64,000 bases of DNA from Flavobacterium jumunjinense (GTDB lineage: Bacteria > Bacteroidota > Bacteroidia > Flavobacteriales > Flavobacteriaceae). The stretch lies in the NCBI RefSeq assembly GCF_021650975.2, contig NZ_CP091285.1, forward strand, positions 1,240,001 through 1,304,000. The letters are read 5' to 3'. Below, piece by piece: positions 9,597 to 17,633 of the stretch. Position numbers and translations under genes: made by a program. The notes below the pieces were generated by a model. That model had not been told where the DNA came from, did not search any database, and was given only the letters and a program-made list of their open reading frames with translations. Position 1 is the first letter of the stretch. Each line of letters starts with the position of its first letter.

Positions 9597-11615
9597 TTAT
9601 TTTATTGGTATTTTTAAAAACAGAGTTGTTCCTTTCCCTATTTCTGATTCAATATTTAATTCACCGTTAACAGCAGTCGATCGTTGAAGCATATTTTTAA
9701 TTCCAATACCTTTTTTAGCTTTGCTTACATTAAACCCATCTCCATCATCTCTTATTTGTAAAGTTACAATTTTTTCTTGTTTTACAATACTAACGTTTAT
9801 AGTTTTAGCATTAGCATATTTATTACAATTATTTAGTGCTTCTTGCAATATTCTATAAATATGCATTTTTATTTCTACATCAAAAGTATCCCACTGAACT
9901 TCTTTATCGATACTATAAGTACAATCCGGAGAATAAAGATTCTGTTGATCTATTAATAATTCGGTAAGTATACTTTTAAAATTACTTTTTTCAGAGAATA
10001 CATCATTACTAAGCTCGTGTGCAATTGCTCTAACTTCTTTTTCTATATTTTGAATTTCATTTACATGTCCAATACATTTTTGAATGGTCTCCTCATCTGT
10101 TCTTCTTGTCAAAATATACAAATTTAATCTAGTACTTGCTAATTTATTCATGACTCCATCATGTAATTCTCTAGCGATTCTATTTTTTTCAACATGCTTT
10201 ACCTCATCAAGCTTTACTTGTTGATCTAACATTAATTGATAAATTTCCTCATTGGTCTTTTGTTGGTCTTGGATTAATATCAGCTCTTTCTGTCTTGACC
10301 TCTGAAATAAAATTATATATAGTAACGCTACAAACAAAACGACTAGAACCGCAATAGTAATTATTCTTTTATTTTCACTCGAAATGACTTCATTTTCATG
10401 TATTATTTCATCAGTTTCGAATTCAATTCTTGCTAATTTATTTCGCGTTGCCCTTTCGAGATCATACAAACTATCGCTTAGTTTAATATACTTTTTTGCA
10501 TAGTAAAGCCCTTTTTTTGGAATGATCTTTGTATATAAATCTAGTGTTTTTAATAAATCCTGATTATAACTTGACTTTAGAGCAAGTGCGTTAGCTTCAT
10601 CATTTAATTCTAGTGCTTTTGCAATATTTCCCTTCGTTAAATAGTATTCTGAAAGATGTATTTTACTTCTTATTATACCTGCTATATTACCTATACTATC
10701 TCTAATCAAAAGAGATTTATTGAAATCTTCATAAGCATCAATTCTTTCTAATTTAAACTTAGAATATCCTAAATTATCCATTAAAGCAGAATATACTGTA
10801 GGATGTAAACGTATTAAATTTTTTACAGCAAGACCTTTAGAAAAGTTTTCAATTGCCTTTTCATATTGTTTATTCTTCAGGTATACAAGCCCCAAGTTAT
10901 TAAACGTTTGCGCTTTAAAAATATCATAAAATGGATTTTTCTTTAGTTTATCAATCTGAATAAGAGCTTTACTATGATAATAAAGCGCTCTATCATAATT
11001 ATCTAAACCTAGCAAACAACTTCCTAAATTAACATAGCATTCGTAAATTAAAACATCATCATTTATTTCATTAGATAGATCAAGTGCTTTAATTGTAGCC
11101 GTTTCGCTACCCATAAAATCTTTTTCATACAATAAAATATATGCCTTGTATAAAATAGTATTTATTAAATTTACTTTATCATCAATTTTTAGATAGATTT
11201 TTTCTGCTTTATTATAATACCAATATGCACTATCATTTCTTGCTTTTTCAAAATGATAATCTCCAAGATAATAAAGTGCTTTAGCAATTGTTGACGAATC
11301 CTTACTCGATTTCCCCAACTCAAGAGCTTCTTGAGTTACTGTTTTGTATTTTTCAAGTTCATAAAGCGAAAAATACCTATTTGCAACTTTAAAATGATTC
11401 CTTCTAAGAGTAGAATCGTTACTTTTCTGCTGAAGTTCGGCATAGGCAGAGTCACTAAACTTCATCCTATTTTCATGTAAAAAAGTTTCATCCTGAGCAT
11501 TAGACAAATACTTATTTATCTTTTGATTAGACACAAAAATAAGTTGCTCAGATTTTTTCTTATTTGAGCAACTTATTAAAGATAAAAATAACGTAATTAT
11601 AATAATTTGTCTCAA
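9597..11615 (-). CDS. lipoprotein TPR sensor histidine kinase
   Basis: 672 residues. It starts at TTG: no ATG is available upstream before a stop, and the next one would remove the signal. The N-terminus is a lipoprotein signal (LFLSLISC). Residues about 40-390 are TPR repeats, including ALYYLGDYHFEKA, NLGLVYLKNKQYEKAIENF and similar units. A membrane helix lies near 418-437, then a HisKA_3 dimerisation helix with the phospho-histidine in ARELHDGVMNKL (about residue 485) and an HATPase domain (N-box EALNNCNKYA, G1 DDGDGF, G2 GIGIKNM). It therefore looks like a periplasmic TPR sensor anchored twice to the inner membrane, signalling to the adjacent regulator. Confidence 0.88.
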   Translation of the reverse strand: MRQIIIITLFLSLISCSNKKKSEQLIFVSNQKINKYLSNAQDETFLHENRMKFSDSAYAELQQKSNDSTLRRNHFKVANRYFSLYELEKYKTVTQEALELGKSSKDSSTIAKALYYLGDYHFEKARNDSAYWYYNKAEKIYLKIDDKVNLINTILYKAYILLYEKDFMGSETATIKALDLSNEINDDVLIYECYVNLGSCLLGLDNYDRALYYHSKALIQIDKLKKNPFYDIFKAQTFNNLGLVYLKNKQYEKAIENFSKGLAVKNLIRLHPTVYSALMDNLGYSKFKLERIDAYEDFNKSLLIRDSIGNIAGIIRSKIHLSEYYLTKGNIAKALELNDEANALALKSSYNQDLLKTLDLYTKIIPKKGLYYAKKYIKLSDSLYDLERATRNKLARIEFETDEIIHENEVISSENKRIITIAVLVVLFVALLYIILFQRSRQKELILIQDQQKTNEEIYQLMLDQQVKLDEVKHVEKNRIARELHDGVMNKLASTRLNLYILTRRTDEETIQKCIGHVNEIQNIEKEVRAIAHELSNDVFSEKSNFKSILTELLIDQQNLYSPDCTYSIDKEVQWDTFDVEIKMHIYRILQEALNNCNKYANAKTINVSIVKQEKIVTLQIRDDGDGFNVSKAKKGIGIKNMLQRSTAVNGELNIESEIGKGTTLFLKIPIK

Positions 11616-11934
11616 TAGACTTTGATTTAAAATTTAACACTATTGTTACAAATTTAAAAAAATTTATCCAAAAGCAACTTTTTTTTAAGTTATACAAATG
11701 AATCTTCCAAATCCTCATCAAAAAGACTGACAAACTAAAGACAAAGTATTTCGTTTAGGTTTTATTATCGGGTCAGTAAAAATAAAAAACGAATAAAAAA
11801 CAGATAATTAAAATGGCAATCAATTTTTCAATATAAGTTGTATAAATATACATTCAATAGTTACATAATAAATTTAACTAAATTCCAAGAAGGAACCTAA
11901 ATTATATAAAACAAAATAACTGATGTTTAAAAAA
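11616..11934 (-). other. intergenic region with a decayed lipoprotein-tail relic
   Basis: This 319-base gap holds the kinase promoter at its left end. At 11748-11777 the minus strand reads TDPIIKPKRN, close to the TDPIVKPKRD tail of the five neighbouring lipoproteins, but it has no start codon and is preceded in frame by a stop. I read it as the remnant of a further copy of the array. Nothing else was recognised. Confidence 0.45.
11649..11677 (-). promoter_or_regulatory. candidate promoter of the TPR-kinase/regulator operon
   Basis: On the minus strand a TTG lies 18 bases ahead of TAAATTTG, which fits the Bacteroidota -33/-7 pattern. The -7 box is about 33 bases upstream of the TTG start codon. 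That gives a short leader and supports the TTG start. Confidence 0.5.
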
Positions 11935-12177
11935 TCAATCTCTTTTTGGCTTTACAATTGGATCTGTACTATCAACATTATCTCCTGCATTATCATACTC
12001 TGGTACTTCTGTGGTTCCATCATCTTCAACCGTTCCGTCTCCATCTTTATTCATAAACGAAGTATTTGACTTTACTGTAGTATCTTCCATCTGAACATCA
12101 TACGCATCGGTTGTACATGAAACCATTGAAAATACAAATCCTATAATCGTCACTAAATATACTATACTTTTTTTCAT
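11935..12177 (-). CDS. small lipoprotein of the tandem STDPIVKPKRD family, copy 1
   Basis: 80 residues from the ATG giving MKKSIVYLVTIIG. The frame opens nine codons earlier, but this ATG matches the start of the other copies. The lipobox SMVSC is followed by TTDAYDVQMEDTTVKSN, an acidic glycine-rich linker (NKDGDGTVEDDGTTEVPEYD) and the tail STDPIVKPKRD, here DSTDPIVKPKRD. It is the last gene of a five-copy array, differing from copies 2-4 mostly in the linker. The mature peptide would be about 60 residues, lipidated and acidic with a basic tip. Function unknown. The adjacent TPR kinase makes a signalling role possible but unproven. Confidence 0.75.
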   Translation of the reverse strand: MKKSIVYLVTIIGFVFSMVSCTTDAYDVQMEDTTVKSNTSFMNKDGDGTVEDDGTTEVPEYDNAGDNVDSTDPIVKPKRD

Positions 12178-12225
12178 CCTGTTTTTATTTTTAATGTTTA
12201 ACAAAAATATTTATGTTTTTTTTAA

Positions 12226-12456
12226 TTAATCTCTTTTTGGCTTTACAATTGGATCTGTGCTTTCCGCTTTATCTCCTTCAGGTTGGTCTGTTGTTCCGTC
12301 ATCTTCAACCACACCGTCCCCATCTTTATTCATAAACGAAGCATCTAACTTTTCTGTAGTATCTTCCATCTGAACATCATACGCTTCGGTTGTACATGAA
12401 ACCATCGAAAGCATGAAAACTAAAACCATTACTAAATATATTGTACTTTTTTTCAT
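12226..12456 (-). CDS. small lipoprotein of the tandem STDPIVKPKRD family, copy 2
   Basis: 76 residues: signal MKKSTIYLVMVLVFMLSMVSC, then TTEAYDVQMEDTTEKLDASF, NKDGDGVVEDDGTTDQPEGD and the tail ESTDPIVKPKRD. It is nearly identical in DNA and protein to copy 3 over a 267-base unit that includes the spacer, which points to a recent tandem duplication. The main protein difference from copy 3 is VVEDD against VGGDD in the linker. Confidence 0.78.
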   Translation of the reverse strand: MKKSTIYLVMVLVFMLSMVSCTTEAYDVQMEDTTEKLDASFMNKDGDGVVEDDGTTDQPEGDKAESTDPIVKPKRD

Positions 12457-12492
12457 CTTGTTTTATTTTTTTATTTATCCTAACTGTTTTTT

Positions 12493-12723
12493 TTAATCTC
12501 TTTTTGGCTTTACAATTGGATCTGTACTTTCCGCACTATCTCCTTCTGGTTGATCTGTTGTTCCGTCATCTCCACCCACACCGTCTCCATCTTTATTCAT
12601 AAACGAAGCATCTAACTTTTCTGTAGTATCTTCCATCTGAACATCATACGCTTCGGTTGTACATGAAACCATCGAAAGCATGAAAACTAAAACCATTACT
12701 AAATATATTGTACTTTTTTTCAT
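12493..12723 (-). CDS. small lipoprotein of the tandem STDPIVKPKRD family, copy 3
   Basis: 76 residues with the same signal and lipobox as copy 2, the linker NKDGDGVGGDDGTTDQPEGD, and the tail ESTDPIVKPKRD. Its start lies exactly 267 bases from the equivalent point of copies 2 and 4. The 3' half is shared with copy 4 and the 5' half with copy 2, so it may be the product of unequal crossing-over between neighbours. Confidence 0.78.
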   Translation of the reverse strand: MKKSTIYLVMVLVFMLSMVSCTTEAYDVQMEDTTEKLDASFMNKDGDGVGGDDGTTDQPEGDSAESTDPIVKPKRD

Positions 12724-12759
12724 CTTGTTTTATTTTTTTATTTATCCTAACTGTTTTTT

Positions 12760-12987
12760 TTAATCTCTTTTTGGCTTTACAATTGGATCTGTACTTTCCG
12801 CATTATCTCCTTCTGGTTGATCTGTTGTTCCGTCATCTCCACCCACACCGTCTCCATCTTTATTCATAAACGAAGCATCTAAATTTTCTGTAGTATCTTC
12901 TTGAACATCATACGCATCGGTTGTACATGAAACCATCGAAAATGCAAACCCTAAAATCATTACTAAATATGCTAGACCTTTTTTCAT
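12760..12987 (-). CDS. small lipoprotein of the tandem STDPIVKPKRD family, copy 4
   Basis: 75 residues from MKKGLAYLVMILGFAFSMVSC. It has one residue fewer than copies 2 and 3 after the lipobox (DVQEDTTENLDASF), then the VGGDD linker and the shared tail. Its 5' leader resembles that of copy 1 rather than copies 2 and 3, so the array is a mosaic. The upstream extension to an earlier in-frame ATG is not conserved in other copies and is not used here. Confidence 0.76.
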   Translation of the reverse strand: MKKGLAYLVMILGFAFSMVSCTTDAYDVQEDTTENLDASFMNKDGDGVGGDDGTTDQPEGDNAESTDPIVKPKRD

Positions 12988-13037
12988 CCTGTTTTTATTT
13001 TTAATGTTTAACAATTAAATATTTATGTTTTTTTTAA

Positions 13038-13244
13038 TTAATCTCTTTTCGGCTTTACAATTGGATCTGTACTATCATAATCCAAATCATCGTCGTCCTC
13101 TGTTACTTCATTTTTATAGAATTGAATTTTATCCTCTTGAATCGTAATAGATTCAGTTGATGAATCATAAGAATCTGTTGTGCAAGATGTTAATAATATA
13201 TTTAATCCAAATATCATTAAGACAACTAATAGAGCTCTTTTCAT
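13038..13244 (-). CDS. small lipoprotein of the tandem STDPIVKPKRD family, copy 5 (divergent)
   Basis: 68 residues from MKRALLVVLMIFGLN; an in-frame ATG 14 codons earlier would also give a basic N-region and cannot be excluded. The lipobox is LLTSC, followed by TTDSYDSSTESITIQEDKIQ, an acidic run TEDDDDLDYD and the tail STDPIVKPKRD. It is the most divergent and the promoter-proximal member, and shares mainly the TTDxYD start and the eleven-residue tail. Retention of that tail while the linker has changed suggests selection on the C-terminus. Confidence 0.72.
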   Translation of the reverse strand: MKRALLVVLMIFGLNILLTSCTTDSYDSSTESITIQEDKIQFYKNEVTEDDDDLDYDSTDPIVKPKRD

Positions 13245-13328
13245 ACTATTAAAAATTTTAAGTTTGTTTGTATTGTTTTTTTTCATTACTTTTTATATCT
13301 TTTTTGAGGCAGTCAAACTTTATTAATT

Positions 13329-13370
13329 TGTAACACCTTATTTTTGTTATTTCAAAAATAAGGTGTTACA
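13329..13370. promoter_or_regulatory. perfect 18-bp inverted repeat between divergent genes
   Basis: Arms TGTAACACCTTATTTTTG and its exact complement flank a six-base loop. The element lies between the first lipoprotein gene (minus) and the phosphatase gene (plus), upstream of both, so it is not an ordinary terminator. It could be a regulator site, a leader hairpin or a relic of a small mobile repeat. Confidence 0.5.
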
Positions 13371-13456
13371 ATGTTTAAATTTTACAACTTTTCTGCCGAT
13401 TTTGTTAAAGTTTACAAACACACAAGTTTCTAATAATCAATTATTTAGTTTAAAAA

Positions 13457-14182
13457 ATGAAAAAATTAGTCATAGGAGATATTCATGGAGGGCTCAAGTC
13501 GCTCCATCAAGTACTAAATAGAGCATTAATCTCTAAAAAAGATGTATTGATTTTTTTAGGTGATTATGTAGATGGATGGAGTCAATCTACAGAAGTAATA
13601 GATTTTTTAATTTCATTAAAAAATACGCACAATTGCATTTTCATAAAAGGAAATCACGATGATTTATTATTAAACTATTTAAAAACAAATCAGGCACATG
13701 AGGAATGGTTAATTCATGGAGGACAAACAACAATGAATTCATATCAAAAATTATCTAAACCTCACATTGAAAAACATATTGATTTTTTAGAATCTTTATT
13801 ACCTTATTATATAGATGAAGAAAACAGATTATTTATTCATGCAGGATTCACAAATCAAAAAGGAGTTGAACACGAATATTTCACTTCCTTATTTTTTTGG
13901 GATAGAACATTATGGGAAACTGCATTGGCATTAAACCCTAAACTCTCCAAAGAAGATACTAAATACCCCAAACGATTAAGTCTTTATAATGAAATATTTA
14001 TAGGCCACACACCTGTTACTAAAATCGGGCACGAAACACCTTTTAAAGCCGCAAACATATGGAATATAGATACTGGTGCAGCATTTACAGGAAAACTTAC
14101 TTGCTTAGACATAGACTCTAAACATTTTTGGCAAAGTGATTCTTTACCATCGTTATATCCAAATGAAAGAGGAAGAAATTAA
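13457..14182 (+). CDS. PPP-family metallophosphoesterase (serine/threonine phosphatase or Ap4A-hydrolase type)
   Basis: 241 residues. The three metal-binding motifs of the family are present near the N-terminus: GDIHG at 7-11, GDYVDGW near 35-41 (normally GDxxDRG; here the R is replaced), and GNHD near 65. A later HAGF and GHTP supply further ligands. The size fits bacterial PrpA/ApaH-like phosphatases. The substrate (phosphoprotein or dinucleoside polyphosphate) cannot be told from sequence. It is cytoplasmic, with no signal peptide, and followed by the DUF6646 gene which has its own promoter. Confidence 0.88.
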   Translation: MKKLVIGDIHGGLKSLHQVLNRALISKKDVLIFLGDYVDGWSQSTEVIDFLISLKNTHNCIFIKGNHDDLLLNYLKTNQAHEEWLIHGGQTTMNSYQKLSKPHIEKHIDFLESLLPYYIDEENRLFIHAGFTNQKGVEHEYFTSLFFWDRTLWETALALNPKLSKEDTKYPKRLSLYNEIFIGHTPVTKIGHETPFKAANIWNIDTGAAFTGKLTCLDIDSKHFWQSDSLPSLYPNERGRN

Positions 14183-14192
14183 CTTATATTTT

Positions 14193-14200
14193 TATATTTG
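14193..14200 (+). promoter_or_regulatory. candidate -7 element for the DUF6646 gene
   Basis: TATATTTG, a consensus Bacteroidota -7 box, ends 17 bases before the ATG. No good TTTG -33 box is seen upstream. Confidence 0.45.
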
Positions 14201-14217
14201 CATTAAATATAAATGTA

Positions 14218-14712
14218 ATGAAAAAAATTTTAATCTTAACAGTACTATTCACGAGTATTGTAAACGGACAGGTGTTTTCAGGAAAAGGTGATGCAAAATT
14301 TCAAATTGGAGCCAATTTTCAAAATAAAGGAAACGGAATAATTGCAACATTTGACAAGGGAATCAGTCAAAACATGTCATTTGGATTTACAACTTCCTAC
14401 ATTCTAGGAATCGAAGAAGTATTAGGAGAGAAACCAAATTTTGACGACCGTTTCGATTTTAGAGCAAGATTTAGTGCAAATATTGCAGATATTTTCAACA
14501 TAGAAGACAAATTTGATGTTTATCCCGGATTAAATGTTGGAATTAAAAATTTTGGTGCCCATTTAGGAGGTCGCTATTATTTCACAGATGCTTTTGGTGT
14601 ATATTCTGAGGTACAATTTCCAATAGCATATTATGACAACAGTCCAGCTAATTTTGTTGAAAAATATAACAATCAATTTAACTTCTCAATAGGAGCAAGT
14701 TTCAATTTATAA
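14218..14712 (+). CDS. DUF6646-type small outer-membrane beta-barrel protein
   Basis: 164 residues. A signal peptide (MKKILILTVLFTSIVNGQ) is followed by alternating beta strands (AKFQIGANFQNKG, MSFGFTTSYILGIEE, GVYSEVQFPIAYYD) ending in aromatic strands NQFNFSIGASFNL, as in small outer-membrane barrels. The start VFSGKGDAKFQIGAN matches what I remember of the flavobacterial DUF6646 family. Family assignment is from memory. The protein probably sits in the outer membrane. It is followed after three bases by the PhnA-domain gene. Confidence 0.75.
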   Translation: MKKILILTVLFTSIVNGQVFSGKGDAKFQIGANFQNKGNGIIATFDKGISQNMSFGFTTSYILGIEEVLGEKPNFDDRFDFRARFSANIADIFNIEDKFDVYPGLNVGIKNFGAHLGGRYYFTDAFGVYSEVQFPIAYYDNSPANFVEKYNNQFNFSIGASFNL

Positions 14713-14715
14713 ACA

Positions 14716-15291
14716 ATGAGTGTAATAGAAAAAAAGTTAAAAGATAGAAGTGACTCAAAATGCGAATTATGTGGTAATGAACATGATTTATTAGTTTTTA
14801 ATGTCGCTCCAAACACAGAAGAAAGTTTAGATCAATCGATCTTAGCATGCTCAACATGTATCGATCAAATTGAAAATCCCGAAAAAACAGACCCTTCTCA
14901 CTGGCATTGTTTAAATGATAGTATGTGGAATGAAAACCTACCAGTACAAGTTGTTTCATGGAGAATGCATGCACGTTTAAAAAATCACGACATGCTAGAT
15001 ATGATGTATTTTGATGAAGAAACTTTAGAGTGGGCAAAAGCTACTGGAGAAGGAGAAGAAGAAGATGAAAACAAAATTATTCACAAAGACAGTAACGGTG
15101 TAATTTTACAAGACGGAGACTCTGTTGTATTAATTAAAGATTTAGATGTTAAAGGAGCTACATTCACTGCAAAACGTGGCGCAGCTGTTCACAATATTAA
15201 ATTAGTTTGGGACGATGCAAATCTTATTGAGGGTAGAGTTGAAAACCAAAATATTTATATTTTGACACAATATGTTAAGAAGACAAAATAA
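14716..15291 (+). CDS. PhnA-domain zinc-ribbon protein
   Basis: 191 residues. The N-terminal half has a zinc ribbon (CELCGNEHD near 17 and ACSTC near 45), and the C-terminal 70 residues form the PhnA/YjdM domain (DSNGVILQDGDSVVLIKDLD, VKGATFTAKRGAAVHNIKL, the C-terminal IYILTQYVKKT). Despite the gene name, members of this family are not established phosphonate enzymes and their biochemical role is unknown. It ends 26 bases before a strong bidirectional terminator. Confidence 0.9.
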   Translation: MSVIEKKLKDRSDSKCELCGNEHDLLVFNVAPNTEESLDQSILACSTCIDQIENPEKTDPSHWHCLNDSMWNENLPVQVVSWRMHARLKNHDMLDMMYFDEETLEWAKATGEGEEEDENKIIHKDSNGVILQDGDSVVLIKDLDVKGATFTAKRGAAVHNIKLVWDDANLIEGRVENQNIYILTQYVKKTK

Positions 15292-15316
15292 AATTTTGTG
15301 AAAAATATTCCAAATA

Positions 15317-15341
15317 AAAACCCTGCAAATAGCAGGGTTTT
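15317..15341. terminator. bidirectional terminator between converging genes
   Basis: Perfect stem AAAACCCTGC/GCAGGGTTTT with loop AAATA, placed between the PhnA-domain gene (plus) and the aldehyde dehydrogenase gene (minus). Confidence 0.9.
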
Positions 15342-15365
15342 ATATTTATATTCAATTCTAAAAAA

Positions 15366-16919
15366 CTACAAATCAAATTTAATTCCTTGCGCTAAAGGTA
15401 ATTCATCTGAGTAGTTAACAGTATTAGTTTGTCTTCTCATATATACTTTCCAAGCATCTGACCCAGACTCACGTCCACCACCAGTTTCTTTCTCACCACC
15501 AAACGCTCCACCAATTTCAGCACCTGAAGTACCAATATTTACGTTAGCAATTCCACAGTCAGAACCAGCGAATGATAAGAACTTCTCAGCTTCTTTCATT
15601 TCGTTTGTCATAATTGCAGAAGATAATCCTTGAGCAACACCATTTTGAACTTCAATAGCATTTTCAACATCACCACTATACTTCATTAAATATAAAACTG
15701 GCGCAAATGTTTCATGCTGTACTATTTTGAAATGATTTTCAGCTTCAATAATAGCAGGCTTCACGTAACATCCAGATTCATATCCTTCACCAGAAAGAAC
15801 TCCACCTTCAACTAACACTTTTCCACCTTCAGCTTTAGCTGATTCAATAGCTGCTAAATAAGTATTTACAGAATCTTTATCAATAAGTGGTCCAATATGA
15901 TTTCTTTGATCTAATGGATTTCCAATTGTTAACTGCCCGTAAGCACCAACAATTGCATCTCTTACTTTATCGTAAACTGATTCGTGAATGATTAAACGTC
16001 TTGTAGATGTACATCTTTGCCCCGCAGTTCCTACAGCTCCAAATACAGCTCCTGGCACAACAACTTTTAAATCTGCAGTTGGAGTAATAATAATAGCATT
16101 ATTTCCACCTAATTCTAATAAAGATTTCCCGAAACGCTCTGCAACTTTTGCTCCAACGATTCTTCCCATTCTTGTTGAACCTGTAGCAGATATTAATGGA
16201 ATTCTTGTGTCGTTAGTCATCATTTCACCAACCGTATAATCACCATTAATGATACAAGAAATGCCTTCAGGTAAATTATTTTCTTTTAAAACCCCAGCAA
16301 TAATATTTTGACAAGCAATTGTACATAAAGGTGCTTTTTCAGAACCTTTCCATACACAAACATCTCCACAAATCCAAGCTAAAGCAGTGTTCCAAGCCCA
16401 AACTGCAACTGGAAAGTTGAAAGCAGAAATAATACCAACAACACCAATAGAATGCCATTGCTCTCTCATTACGTGACCGGGACGCTCAGAAGGAATTGTT
16501 TGTCCATTCAATTGACGAGATAATCCAACTGCGAAATCACAGATATCGATCATCTCTTGAACTTCGCCATATCCTTCTTGTAAAGATTTACCCATTTCGT
16601 AAGAAACCAATTTCCCTAACGGTTCTTTTAATTCTCTCAATTTGTTTCCAAATTGACGAACAATTTCTCCTCTTTGTGGAGCTGGAATTGCTCTAAATGT
16701 TTTAAAAGCAGAAGTTGTAGCTTGCATTACTTTTTCGTAATCTGCTGCAGTAGTTGTTTTTACTTTTCCTATTAATTGACCATCAACTGGTGAATAACTT
16801 TCAATGATTTCTCCGTTTGAAAACCATTCGTTTCCTGTTGAGGTTCCCTCGTTAATGGCTTTTACTCCTAGTTTTTCTAGTGCTTCAACCATTCCGAATT
16901 GTTGTGCTATTGTTGACAT
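15366..16919 (-). CDS. ALDH7-type aldehyde dehydrogenase (aminoadipate-semialdehyde dehydrogenase-like)
   Basis: 517 residues, a normal length for the ALDH7 (antiquitin, AmaB) group. Characteristic segments are SIGVVGIISAFNFPVAVWAW, the NAD-binding turn SATGSTRMGR, the glutamate loop LELGGNNA and the catalytic cysteine in GTAGQRCTSTRR near residue 302. In the family the enzyme oxidises alpha-aminoadipic semialdehyde in lysine degradation, and some members act on betaine aldehyde or related substrates. It shares strand with 3-hydroxyanthranilate dioxygenase 86 bases upstream, so an aminomuconate-semialdehyde role in tryptophan breakdown was considered, but the sequence is of ALDH7 rather than ALDH8 type. 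Confidence 0.9.
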   Translation of the reverse strand: MSTIAQQFGMVEALEKLGVKAINEGTSTGNEWFSNGEIIESYSPVDGQLIGKVKTTTAADYEKVMQATTSAFKTFRAIPAPQRGEIVRQFGNKLRELKEPLGKLVSYEMGKSLQEGYGEVQEMIDICDFAVGLSRQLNGQTIPSERPGHVMREQWHSIGVVGIISAFNFPVAVWAWNTALAWICGDVCVWKGSEKAPLCTIACQNIIAGVLKENNLPEGISCIINGDYTVGEMMTNDTRIPLISATGSTRMGRIVGAKVAERFGKSLLELGGNNAIIITPTADLKVVVPGAVFGAVGTAGQRCTSTRRLIIHESVYDKVRDAIVGAYGQLTIGNPLDQRNHIGPLIDKDSVNTYLAAIESAKAEGGKVLVEGGVLSGEGYESGCYVKPAIIEAENHFKIVQHETFAPVLYLMKYSGDVENAIEVQNGVAQGLSSAIMTNEMKEAEKFLSFAGSDCGIANVNIGTSGAEIGGAFGGEKETGGGRESGSDAWKVYMRRQTNTVNYSDELPLAQGIKFDL

Positions 16920-17005
16920 TGTAACTTTTTTTAGTGTTTTTGTTATATTTATACAAATGTATGAAATTGATTTTAATTATCTCCTTTTGACAAATTGATA
17001 GTTAA

Positions 17006-17536
17006 TTAAAGGAATTTTGGATCTACTTTCATAACTGTGTTGCATTTTTCACATGTTCTTTTTTCTTCAGACAAATAAAAATCTTTAAAATGTTCTAAGA
17101 AGTCTTTTTCAATATCATGTAATTCAAAATAAACTTCATGTAATTTATGATTACAATTATCACAAAACCATAATAAGCCGTCTTTTCCAGGCAATCCTTT
17201 TCGTTTTCTCTCAATCACTAGACCAATTGACCCTTCTGTTCTATTTGGTGAATGCGGAATTTTAGCAGGATGAAGGTACATATCTCCAGCTTTAAGCGTC
17301 ATAGTTTCTTTTTTTCCTTCATCTTGAATATATATTTCAATCTCACCTTCTAATTGATAGAATAATTCTTCCGTCTCATTATAATGGTAGTCTTTTCTAG
17401 AGTTAGGTCCACCAACAATCATTACAATATAATCTCCAGAATCTATATATAAATTTTTATTGGCAACAGGTGGTTTTAACAAATGTCTGTTGTTTTCAAT
17501 CCACTTAGTCAAATTAAAAGGTTTCTGTATACTCAT
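17006..17536 (-). CDS. nbaC: 3-hydroxyanthranilate 3,4-dioxygenase
   Basis: 176 residues, cupin fold. The catalytic iron ligands are H51, E57 (DYHYNETEELFY) and H95 (PAKIPHSPNR), at the same positions as in the characterised bacterial enzyme. The C-terminal CDNC and CEKC pairs form the rubredoxin-like second iron site of bacterial and fungal members. It opens the ring of 3-hydroxyanthranilate in the kynurenine pathway, on the route to quinolinate or to further degradation. No other kynurenine gene lies in the window. It is upstream of the aldehyde dehydrogenase on the same strand and may be co-transcribed. Confidence 0.95.
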   Translation of the reverse strand: MSIQKPFNLTKWIENNRHLLKPPVANKNLYIDSGDYIVMIVGGPNSRKDYHYNETEELFYQLEGEIEIYIQDEGKKETMTLKAGDMYLHPAKIPHSPNRTEGSIGLVIERKRKGLPGKDGLLWFCDNCNHKLHEVYFELHDIEKDFLEHFKDFYLSEEKRTCEKCNTVMKVDPKFL

Positions 17537-17565
17537 TATAAAAAAATTTAAACCATAAAATTAAT

Positions 17566-17613
17566 AAAAAAAGAAAAGGTTAGCCATAATTATCAATTAT
17601 TAACTAACCTTTT
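17566..17613 (-). terminator. terminator after the endonuclease/phosphatase gene
   Basis: Stem AAAAGGTTAG/CTAACCTTTT with a 20-base loop lies just past the stop. The minus-strand reading continues into a T-rich run. Confidence 0.75.
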
Positions 17614-17633
17614 TTTATTACAAAGTACTTTTC

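Noticed and set aside
11935..13244. CRISPR-like repeat array
   Set aside because: The 267-base units are coding, with conserved signal peptides and tails, and there are no short spaced repeats.
14716..15291. Phosphonate-degradation enzyme because of the PhnA name
   Set aside because: PhnA/YjdM proteins are not phosphonoacetate hydrolases, and no phn genes are nearby.
15366..17536. Aminomuconate-semialdehyde dehydrogenase next to 3-hydroxyanthranilate dioxygenase
   Set aside because: The dehydrogenase has ALDH7-type sequence blocks, so a role in lysine or osmolyte metabolism is at least as likely. Kept as an alternative only.
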